Assembly (NCBI RefSeq): GCF_014529625.1
Contig: NZ_CP076039.1
Coordinates: forward strand, 2,418,001-2,482,000
Length of the DNA stretch: 64,000 nucleotides
Source: Candidatus Pelagisphaera phototrophica
Lineage (GTDB): Bacteria > Verrucomicrobiota > Verrucomicrobiia > Opitutales > Opitutaceae
Direction of reading: 5' to 3'
Shown here one piece after another: positions 44,698 to 52,586 of the stretch. Under the pieces are notes generated by a model. It saw only the letters and a list, made by a program, of their open reading frames with translations. It was not told where the DNA came from and did not search any database. The position numbers and the translations under genes are program-made. The number at the start of each line of letters is the position of its first letter. The stretch's first letter is position 1.

Positions 44698-46137
44698 CTA
44701 CTTTCCTTCGTACAACGGGTTGGACTGCATCGGGTCGGCATTCACTTCCTCCCTCCATGCTCTCATTTCAGCGAGAAGACTTTGAGTAAGCCCCGAATGA
44801 ACATCGGCGAGATTATTTTGCTCCCCCACATCCAATGCTAAGTTGTAAAGCTCCAACTCTCCTTTATCCAGTATTTCAATCAATTTCCAGTGACCCTTGC
44901 GAATAACAGTTGCGGGAAAGTTCTGTGGATGCTGATTGTAATGCGGGTAATGCCAGAAGAGCGACTGTCGATCAATCCTGCTTCGCCCTTTTAAGACAGA
45001 TGAAAGATCTACTCCATCCACATGTTGCAAAGGTCTTTTCGGTAATCCAGTAGCTCCCAAGATGGTTGGATAAAAATCAGTACTGATGACCGGCTCGTCC
45101 GAAATCGATCCCGGTTCGGTCACACCGGGCCATTTCACGATAACTGGCACCCTTAATCCGCCCTCATAGTTCGACCCTTTATTAGCCCGCAAAGGCGAGT
45201 TGTCGGTTGCTTTGGACATTCCACCATTGTCACTCGTGAAAATGACCAGTGTATTCTCTTCGATCTCCTTCTCGCGTAAAGCCGTCATCAGCCGCCCTAC
45301 GCCATCGTCGACCGTTTCCACCATCGCCGCATAGCGGGGATCCCCTTGCCGCTGTTCTTCAGGAACCTTCTCGTATCGGGCAACTTTCCCAGGCTTCCCC
45401 TGCAACGGTGAGTGCACCGCATACAATGACATCATCAGAAAGAAGGGCTTCTCCGAGTTTTCGCGTATAAATTTATCCCCTTCTTCCATCAAGCGATCGG
45501 TCAGGTAATCTCCTTCCTGACCTTCAATTGGACTCTCCTTGAAAACCTTGAGGTCCGTGGTTGGAATGCGCCAGGATCCTTCAAACGGATACCAATAGCT
45601 ACCAGGGGCACCGTAGTCGCGTCCCGCGACATTGATATCGAAGCCTTGGTGCTCGGGATAGTAATAAGGCAGCGGACCCAAGTGCCACTTGCCCATGAAA
45701 GCCGTCTTGTAACCGCCCTCACGCAATGCCTCAGCGACCGTGAATTCCTCTAGCGGAAGATTGGAAAGGTAACGAGCCTCTTGCAGCTTGTTTTTCTTCG
45801 CGTCCCATCGACCTGAAGGGAGCCATTGAGTCAAAAGAAGCCGAGCCGGATACTTGCCCGCCATGATGGCAGCACGTGTGGGTGAACAGACATTGCAGGC
45901 CGCATACCCGTTAGTGAAACGCATACCCTCCTTGGCCAACTGGTCGATATGAGGGGTTTTGTAGTAATTACTCCCATTGGCTCCGATGTCCATCCAACCC
46001 AAATCGTCGATGAGAAAGAAAACCACGTTGAGGGGTTTCTCAGCTGAGGATGAAAAATGAACGAGAATAAACGAGAAAACCAGAAGACTGAGCTTATAAC
46101 GGGTTCGAGGATTTCTAAAAAACATACCAAAAGCCAT
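44698..46137 (-). CDS. Exported sulfatase (S1_16-like)
   Basis: 479 residues with an N-terminal export segment (YKLSLLVFSFILVHFSSSA). The catalytic core opens LNVVFFLIDDLGWMDIGANG; the formylglycine motif is C84-S-P-T-R88, followed by AAIMAGKYPARLLLTQW. GKWHLGPLPYYYPE, FFLMMSLYAVHSPLQ and VIFTSDNGGMSK complete the active site; LFWHYPHYNQHPQ near the end marks it as a close relative of the cytoplasmic sulfatase at 27651. The two share the SPTRA, AGKYPARL-LTQWL and WHYPHY signatures, but this one is exported. Confidence 0.93.
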   Translation of the reverse strand: MAFGMFFRNPRTRYKLSLLVFSFILVHFSSSAEKPLNVVFFLIDDLGWMDIGANGSNYYKTPHIDQLAKEGMRFTNGYAACNVCSPTRAAIMAGKYPARLLLTQWLPSGRWDAKKNKLQEARYLSNLPLEEFTVAEALREGGYKTAFMGKWHLGPLPYYYPEHQGFDINVAGRDYGAPGSYWYPFEGSWRIPTTDLKVFKESPIEGQEGDYLTDRLMEEGDKFIRENSEKPFFLMMSLYAVHSPLQGKPGKVARYEKVPEEQRQGDPRYAAMVETVDDGVGRLMTALREKEIEENTLVIFTSDNGGMSKATDNSPLRANKGSNYEGGLRVPVIVKWPGVTEPGSISDEPVISTDFYPTILGATGLPKRPLQHVDGVDLSSVLKGRSRIDRQSLFWHYPHYNQHPQNFPATVIRKGHWKLIEILDKGELELYNLALDVGEQNNLADVHSGLTQSLLAEMRAWREEVNADPMQSNPLYEGK

Positions 46138-46224
46138 AGTTCAATTCGCGGAGAATTCAAAGCAATATGCAACCACGATGAATCGGCTAACTATGTCCGT
46201 CTGTGATCGCTCGCCAAATATTCA

Positions 46225-46401
46225 CTACTCGATGGCAAACGAATACAACTGGGCATTAAAAAGGGTAAACTCGACTTGAACACGAATCGCTCGCATGGTG
46301 CTCATTGGGTTTGCGAGACTTACCGGTTGATCAATTAAATCCACTCCTTCGATTGTCGTTTCGTATCCAGAAATTTGATTGTAGGGCAAATCGCCTTTCA
46401 T
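46225..46401 (-). pseudogene. C-terminal fragment of an unidentified protein
   Basis: A 58-residue frame (start-like ATG at 46401) reads ISGYETTIEGVDLIDQPVSLAN and ends PMSTMRAIRVQVEFTLFNAQLYSFAIE. Its ending resembles C-termini of secreted beta-sandwich and glycosidase-type proteins in related bacteria, which often finish with a LYSF-type strand. No start region or catalytic part remains upstream, where a gap of under 50 bases to the LarA-type gene follows. I read it as a scar of a lost gene. Confidence 0.35.
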
Positions 46402-46449
46402 TCTCTCCGCTACCTTAAAACACCTCAGGAATCACTTTACACTATCTAG

Positions 46450-47742
46450 CTACGACCGCGCGGCCCATTCCGGAGGGTGCTTCAACTGGTGTAGCATCTC
46501 GCCGGCCTTTCGAACGAGCAGCACGCCCTCATCTTCGCGGTTCGCAAAGTCCTCGATATTGATCGTCGCCGGATCACGGTACCCCACGTTGATTTGATGA
46601 CAAACGCTCTCGGGAATCTGGCTCGCGATAGTCAGTTTGATCCGACATTGTTCATTCCCGTTTACCATTTTCCCAATACCGCGTACATGCGTGGAATGAG
46701 CCAGAACGCCCCATGGGTAATGCTTGAACTGATTCCATTGCTCCAAAAAGTAGTCCCGGCAGTGATACCCGATCTCCATCATTGTCTTGCCGTGGGTGAC
46801 CGAAACCTCGGTAATATGTGGTGCAAAAATGATCAACTCACCTCCATCCGCAACGACTGGTTCCAGCTTGTACATTCCCTTCCCGCCGGTCCACAAATCC
46901 TCATACATCGGTGGCACACAGGAGAACACCGTATGGAACGGTTTATTTTTTATAGTGATGTGGGTAGGACGGGACACTTCGCTCGCATGATCCCAAGCGG
47001 CCTCGGGCGAACCGGCAAACAATCCGGCCAGCGATTTGTCCGGACGGACGACCATGCAGAAACACTTCTTTTGAATATCTACTAGTGCGCCCGCCTTGTC
47101 CACGACCTTGCGTACAGGAGTCCACTTGTTGCCGATTATCATTGGATTGGTCACAACCGCACCGAGCCAATGGAAGAAATTGAGAATCTGCGGCCCCCCA
47201 ACGCCGGGAAAAAGGTATTTGTTACCACCGGAAAACCCAACCACTTCATGGGGAAACACAGGCCCAACAATAATTACCTCGTCGTAATCGTAAAGGCGTT
47301 TGTTGATCTCGACCGGCACGTCCATGGCGAAGCGGCCGTCAGTGAGAAGGCTAATTTCCTCCTTGGTAATCGTGCCGATGTTTTTGAGTACCTGAGGATT
47401 GTCCCACTCGTGATTGATGAACGCAACGTCGCGATACTGGCTCGTGCGGTCCTCCATGGAGATTTCCAGCCGATTGCAGATCGCCGCCTCGGACATAGGC
47501 TGATGCGTGCCCAGAGCGATCATAACGTCGAACTGTTTCGTCGCTCGGCTGAGCTGATCGAATAGCTTTTTGAAAACCAAACCGACCGGTGCCGTGCGGG
47601 TTCCGTCGGGTACAATCAACAGAACGCGTTTGCCTTCGTAATCGGACACCGGACACATGTCGCCGACCAAACCGTCCACCTGTTCATCAGAAACCGCACC
47701 CTTTTCCGAAGCGATCGCGGAGAATACCTGTTCATTAACCAT
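46450..47742 (-). CDS. LarA-family nickel-pincer racemase/epimerase
   Basis: 430 residues, of the family that includes lactate racemase. DGTRTAP (46-52) and ALGTH (76-80) are early substrate and cofactor segments. The pincer-cofactor site is spaced as in Lactiplantibacillus LarA: His165 (FPHEV), Lys175 (GFSGGNKY, expected to bind the nickel-pincer nucleotide) and His191, at intervals of 10 and 16 residues. LarA homologues invert lactate and other 2-hydroxy acids, including sugar acids. Maturation proteins LarB, LarC and LarE are not in the window. Beside a sugar cluster it may convert L-lactate or a hexonate. Confidence 0.85.
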   Translation of the reverse strand: MVNEQVFSAIASEKGAVSDEQVDGLVGDMCPVSDYEGKRVLLIVPDGTRTAPVGLVFKKLFDQLSRATKQFDVMIALGTHQPMSEAAICNRLEISMEDRTSQYRDVAFINHEWDNPQVLKNIGTITKEEISLLTDGRFAMDVPVEINKRLYDYDEVIIVGPVFPHEVVGFSGGNKYLFPGVGGPQILNFFHWLGAVVTNPMIIGNKWTPVRKVVDKAGALVDIQKKCFCMVVRPDKSLAGLFAGSPEAAWDHASEVSRPTHITIKNKPFHTVFSCVPPMYEDLWTGGKGMYKLEPVVADGGELIIFAPHITEVSVTHGKTMMEIGYHCRDYFLEQWNQFKHYPWGVLAHSTHVRGIGKMVNGNEQCRIKLTIASQIPESVCHQINVGYRDPATINIEDFANREDEGVLLVRKAGEMLHQLKHPPEWAARS

Positions 47743-47865
47743 AAATATATCTGCTCGTTACCAACCTGGTTCGGCTAATCATTAGCGAATGATAGAACAA
47801 GTTCATTGCCCCTGCTAGATTAAAAACCTAAGATCGGAATTTTTTGAAGCGGGTTGTTCCTGAGA

Positions 47866-48210
47866 TCAGGAATAATTATGGTTCTCGCGGTAGTGGTCCG
47901 GGGAAAAGCTGTAGCGGTTTTTGAAGGCCCGAGAAAAGTAGTTCTGGGAGTAGAAGCCCAACTGGAGAGCGATTTCCTTTGTGGGAAGGGCCTTTAGTTC
48001 CAATGGTTGTTTGGCTTTTTCGAATACAAGCGACTACTGGAAATTCAATGGGCTAATCCGTTAGGACTCACAAAAATGGGCTCGAATTCCCGTATGGCTT
48101 TATTAGGGGCCGTGAAATGCAAGTGTAAGTGAAAACCGACGCGAGGCACATAGGTATGATCTTGGGCCGATTTGCTTTTGGCCGACGAGATTGGGTTTCC
48201 TAGCCCCGTG
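47866..48210 (-). pseudogene. AraC-family regulator remnant
   Basis: The C-terminal helix-turn-helix is recognisable on the minus strand: KALPTKEIALQLGFYSQ then NYFSRAFKNRYSFSPDHYREN, stopping at 47866. Twelve codons upstream of the first part a TAG (48034-48036) interrupts FQ-stop-SLVFEKAKQ, where AraC proteins have a glutamine. A shifted frame upstream still reads HTYVPRVGFHLHLHFTAP, a sensor-domain piece, before its own stop at about 48040. So both a nonsense codon and a frameshift disable it. It may once have controlled the larA gene or the receptor downstream. Confidence 0.7.
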
Positions 48211-48840
48211 CCAATTAACCCAGCGGACAGCTATCTCTAGCTGGGGACAGGCTTTTCAGGGAAAACAACGAGGCCCGAATGAGCGTATGCGTGAAATTGA
48301 TGGAATTATTGCCGAAATATGGGAACGCTCTAGTAGACGCATTGGTTTATGCTTGGACTTTGTTTGTTTCTAGTAATCCCGTGGTCATATTTGGAACAGG
48401 CAAGATCGACCGAATTCGCGATATGTCCAACGCTTCCGAAATAAGGCTGGACCGGGGGATAGATATGCTGTGCCGGACGGGGCCTAAGGTGAGTCGGTAC
48501 CCTAACCGCAGATCCCTCGTTTATTAGCTCGCGGACGGGAGACCGACAGGCGTCATAGGTGTTAATGCAATCATTGAACATAATTTGTAGCCAGATTTAA
48601 CAGGTTCGTTACCTGAAAAAAATAAGCTGGTGTCTGAATAGCTCAATAACTGAGCGTCTGCCTCTAGTTTCCCAGGAAAAGGCTTCCATCCGCGTCCCTC
48701 GCGAAAAAGGGAACCTTGGGTATGTGTTCGAACCGGCGGTTAGAGTACGCCCCTTTCGCGAGGTTCCCGCAAAAGCGAAATATGGCGAAAAAATACTATT
48801 ATTAGTCCAAAAAATACAAGCTGGAGTGTGGCTATTAACG
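48211..48840. other. Stretch without recognisable genes
   Basis: About 630 bases of non-coding sequence upstream of the receptor promoter. An inverted repeat, CCTCGCGAAA (48697-48706) with TTTCGCGAGG (48754-48763), stands out. A segment at 48639-48675 resembles a tRNA D-arm and anticodon stem but does not fold into a tRNA. The small frames here have no family features. Confidence 0.35.
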
Positions 48841-48867
48841 TACTATTGACTCCTTACCCTTATTTCC

Positions 48868-48920
48868 CCCTTGCATTCTTAACAAGGGACACCCTTACCC
48901 CTTGCTTTCTTTTCAAGGGG
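48868..48920 (+). promoter_or_regulatory. Tandem palindromes upstream of the TonB-dependent receptor
   Basis: CCCTTG-N9-CAAGGG (48868-48888) and CCCCTTG-N9-CAAGGGG (48898-48920) have the same arms and the same 9-base spacer. Their centres are 31 bases apart, about three helical turns. The second ends 31 bases before the receptor ATG. This geometry suits two dimers of one regulator bound side by side; an RNA hairpin pair in the leader is the alternative. Confidence 0.6.
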
Positions 48921-48951
48921 CCCCTCAACCCTAAAAACCCGTTGTTTTAAT

Positions 48952-51900
48952 ATGATTAATATAGGTTCCTTGCCGTTTGCACCCCGTATTCGTTTCATCA
49001 ACTTCCTTGCCCTTTCTCTGACGTGTGCTTCTGGCCTGTGGGCCCAAGAGGATGCCGAAGAGGTCTTCGAGCTTTCGCCATTCTCGATTGATGCTGATGA
49101 TACCGATGGCTATCAAGCTATCTCCACACTAGCTGGTACTCGAATAAAGACAGATTTACGAGACATAGGGGCAGCAATTTCTGTGATTACTCCAGAGTTT
49201 TTAGAAGACACAGGTGCGGTTGACGCTGCCACAGTTCTCTCTTACAGTCTTAATACCGAGGTTTCTGGCGAGCAAGGCAACTTTGCAGGTGGCGTTGAGA
49301 CAGGGGATGATAGAAGCAACCCAGCTGTAAATGGTCAACGTGTTCGAGGTATTTCCCCAGCATCGCTGACAAGAGGTTATTTTCTAACGGATATCCCTTT
49401 TGACTCATACAATACTAGCCGGATCACAATCAATAGGGGTCCGAATTCATTATTGTTTGGTGTGGGAAACCCAGGAGGAGTCATCAACAACCAAGTAAAA
49501 TTAGCGACGATTGGTGACGACTTTGGACATCTGAGATTGCGTTTGGGAGAGCGTGGTGGACATCGCGAGGAGTTGGACATCAACCGAGTACTCATAAAAG
49601 ATCGACTGGCTTTAAGGCTAGTTGGTGTGAACGAGGAGATACAGTTTAAGCAACGTCCCGCTTATGAAACAGATCAGCGTATTCACGCATCTTTAGAAGG
49701 AGTGTTGTCTCAAAACCGCGACTCGAACCTCCTAGGTCGACTCACTTTTAGGGCCAACTATGAGAAAGGCATGATTGAAGGTACACCCGTCAACGTAGTA
49801 CCACCAGCAGATTCATTAAGTAATTGGTTTGAGCACCAAATTGATAATCGAGAAGTCGTGGAAAGGATGTCAGGAATCAGCTTACCCGGGCATATTGATA
49901 ACTCGTTTGAAGATAGTTACGGTCTCTTCGTTCCACATACCACAGTTAATACGCTTATGGGGGTGCCATCGGGACGGCAGTCCGGCCTGAACGCAAGATT
50001 ATCTGCGTGGGTAAATATACCTATAACCTGGAATCACATAGGACAACATCACCCATCCACGGGGTTGCCTGATTCTCCAGAAGTTGCGGGAGTTTTGGCA
50101 CGTGTAATTTGGAATAAGGCCCCTGAGTATAGCCGAGGAAGATTTGAAACCCCGATGACGATAAGCGATTTTTGGGGATCTGGCGTTCCAGGCTTTATAA
50201 GTCATAGAGTGCCAGCTTCGATTCTAGATAATGAATCTTTGCTTTGGTCGGGAAACACGAACTATGTTGGCCACGAATTCGAGGCCCAGAATTTCTCTCT
50301 TGAGCAAGGTTTTTTAAATGGGAAAGGTGGTATAGAGTTAGTCTATGATGAGCAGATGTATGAAAGAAATGCTTCTCTGCCGTTCGACCAAGATTGGAAG
50401 ATAGATATTTCCTCTCATTTAACAAATGATCAGCCGAACCCAAATGTAGGTAAATTACTTGGCTGGGGTTCACATGAGCCAGCGTACTTTTCAACATTCA
50501 GATCAGCTAAGAGAGCCACCATTTTTTACGAGCATGATTTCGCTGAGAACGATGGTTGGTTAAGCCACTTGGGAAATCACGTTTTCACGGGACTGTATAA
50601 TGAGCAAACAATCGATCGGCTCGATAGAAACTACAAAATGATATGGAATCATGACACCTCATACAAGACGGCGGCGGACATATTCACTGGTAATCAAACT
50701 CATGGCAGAAGGACGTTGCAGCACTACCATTACTTAACTGACAATCTAGTAGGTACGAATTTAAGCGATCTTAAAGTTACATCCTATATAACCCCAAAAA
50801 TGCCAGTGCATGGCGATAGGTATTATTTATCATGGAATGATCACCCAACGCCTAGTGCGAACCCGAATGGCGTGAACGTACCTGCGGACCCGACACAATA
50901 CATCCCGGGAACGGGAGATCCGTCTTATTATGATACCTTCATTGCGAATAAGCAGCTTTTGAGTGCTTTCAGAAATAAGCAGATCATAAATTCGGAGGCG
51001 CTTAGTTGGCAGAGTAAGTTTTTAAATGGCAATATAGTGGGTCTTCTGGGTTGGAGAGATGATGAATCAATCAACACAGGTCAGGCATCAGTAGACAAGG
51101 ATGGTGACGGGAACCCGCTTCCTGGCCAGCAAGAGTTATCTGATGCTTCAGAAGTCGTTGAGGGAAGTACAATGACTAAAAGCGTTGTGGCACACCTTCC
51201 ATTGAATATTGGAGGCACTCGGTGGAGTGCCCATTGGAATACTTCGGAGAATTTTTCTCCTGCTGCCACGCGCCGCAATATCAGGGGTAACGTTATTCCC
51301 TCCCCTTTAGGAGAAACGAAAGAAGTAGGCATTGGGGCTGAGTTCTTTGATGGGAGAATGTCGTTGAGGATAAGTAAATACAAGATGACAACCGACTATC
51401 AGGATGCTTACCTGGGCGGTGCGATAAACGGCATTCTAGCACCATTAGGTGCTGTAAGATGGGGTTTATTGCAATCTGACGGTACTACCTGGCAAGAAGT
51501 TTATGATGTCATGTACGATGATCGTAACAGGTTCCCAGATGCGAAAAGATTCAACAGTTATGATGAGCTTTTCACTGCATTGGGTAATTATCTGCCGAGC
51601 GATATTGAATCACTTATTAACAGGCGATACGATGCCGATGGGGCATATTTGTATGACCGAATTCTTGGGGCTTCTGCGACAAGAGGGTACACGTCTGAAG
51701 GAACTGAAATTGAGTTAGTTGGCAATGCTACAAAAAACTGGAGAATGGTGTTAAATGTTGGTCAGCAGGAGACTGTTACAGCTGATACGGCCCCTGTCCT
51801 GGCTGAGGTAGCCAATTTGGTAGCGGCAGGTTACGAAAGGGAAGGACTTTGGGGTCACCAAGATGCACCGGATAATGATGCTAATGCAACGTTTGGTAGT

Positions 51901-52347
51901 AGGTTTAATGGTGCGACACTAATTCCGATTGCCAAGGCAAAGTCAGCTGATGGCACGGTATCTTTGGAACAGCGAGAATGGAGAATAAATTTTGCAACCA
52001 ACTACGATTTCACAGACGGAATCCTGAATGGTTTCGGAATTGGGGGGTCGTATCGCTATCAATCTGCCGTGGCGACAGGTTACGAAAACGCAGTGAATGC
52101 TGACGGTCTTGTTTTGCCTATGCTAGACAGGCCTCATTGGGGGCCTGACTCTTGGAATGGTGACCTATGGATAAGCTACAAGAGGCGCCTAACAGATGAT
52201 ATTGATTGGAAAATCCAATTAAATGTAAGGAACCTATTTGGGGATGACGACCTCATCCCGGTTGTCACTAATCCCGACGGACGGGTTGCGGCTTACAGGA
52301 ATTCCAATCCTCGGGATACGTTCTTGACGAGCACTTTCAGCTTCTAG
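48952..52347 (+). CDS. TonB-dependent outer-membrane receptor (Opitutae type)
   Basis: Large ligand-gated beta-barrel of 1131 residues with a signal peptide (LALSLTCASGLWAQ). The plug domain begins ELSPFSIDADDTDGYQAIST, then TLAGTRIKTDLRDIGAAISVIT and a plug core ending RGPNSLLFGVGNPGGVINN; the barrel ends in a terminal aromatic (FLTSTFSF). No carboxypeptidase-like or SusD partner is present. It takes up an unknown ligand using TonB-ExbB-ExbD energy. The tandem palindromes upstream suggest tight regulation. A terminator follows, then the ADP-ribosylglycohydrolase-like gene. Confidence 0.92.
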   Translation: MINIGSLPFAPRIRFINFLALSLTCASGLWAQEDAEEVFELSPFSIDADDTDGYQAISTLAGTRIKTDLRDIGAAISVITPEFLEDTGAVDAATVLSYSLNTEVSGEQGNFAGGVETGDDRSNPAVNGQRVRGISPASLTRGYFLTDIPFDSYNTSRITINRGPNSLLFGVGNPGGVINNQVKLATIGDDFGHLRLRLGERGGHREELDINRVLIKDRLALRLVGVNEEIQFKQRPAYETDQRIHASLEGVLSQNRDSNLLGRLTFRANYEKGMIEGTPVNVVPPADSLSNWFEHQIDNREVVERMSGISLPGHIDNSFEDSYGLFVPHTTVNTLMGVPSGRQSGLNARLSAWVNIPITWNHIGQHHPSTGLPDSPEVAGVLARVIWNKAPEYSRGRFETPMTISDFWGSGVPGFISHRVPASILDNESLLWSGNTNYVGHEFEAQNFSLEQGFLNGKGGIELVYDEQMYERNASLPFDQDWKIDISSHLTNDQPNPNVGKLLGWGSHEPAYFSTFRSAKRATIFYEHDFAENDGWLSHLGNHVFTGLYNEQTIDRLDRNYKMIWNHDTSYKTAADIFTGNQTHGRRTLQHYHYLTDNLVGTNLSDLKVTSYITPKMPVHGDRYYLSWNDHPTPSANPNGVNVPADPTQYIPGTGDPSYYDTFIANKQLLSAFRNKQIINSEALSWQSKFLNGNIVGLLGWRDDESINTGQASVDKDGDGNPLPGQQELSDASEVVEGSTMTKSVVAHLPLNIGGTRWSAHWNTSENFSPAATRRNIRGNVIPSPLGETKEVGIGAEFFDGRMSLRISKYKMTTDYQDAYLGGAINGILAPLGAVRWGLLQSDGTTWQEVYDVMYDDRNRFPDAKRFNSYDELFTALGNYLPSDIESLINRRYDADGAYLYDRILGASATRGYTSEGTEIELVGNATKNWRMVLNVGQQETVTADTAPVLAEVANLVAAGYEREGLWGHQDAPDNDANATFGSRFNGATLIPIAKAKSADGTVSLEQREWRINFATNYDFTDGILNGFGIGGSYRYQSAVATGYENAVNADGLVLPMLDRPHWGPDSWNGDLWISYKRRLTDDIDWKIQLNVRNLFGDDDLIPVVTNPDGRVAAYRNSNPRDTFLTSTFSF

Positions 52348-52376
52348 AAGGCTGAGCGAACTAAATACTTCTTTTA

Positions 52377-52410
52377 CGGCCTGTCCGCATTCGATTGCGG
52401 GCCGGCTTTT
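52377..52410 (+). terminator. Intrinsic terminator after the receptor gene
   Basis: Stem CCGCA (52385-52389) with TGCGG (52396-52400) and outer GGCC/GGCC-like pairing, followed by TTTT. It lies 30 bases past the receptor stop. Confidence 0.55.
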
Positions 52411-52586
52411 GCTTGTTTTGTAATCAGCGGACTTTTGCGTAAGTTCGAACACTTGCGTCTTGGTTTTTAGCTGAATCAGTAATCTAATTTCTGCCCCAGC
52501 TAAGAAAATCACTCTTTTTTGTCCACTACCGAAATGGTAGCCGAAAGTCTGAAACCGCTCTGCGATCCAATTGTATTTAATCCGAC

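Noticed and set aside
48639-48675. tRNA-like segment (TAGCTCA, GAGCGTCTGCC)
   Set aside because: No matching acceptor stem or T-arm could be found around it, so it is not a functional tRNA.
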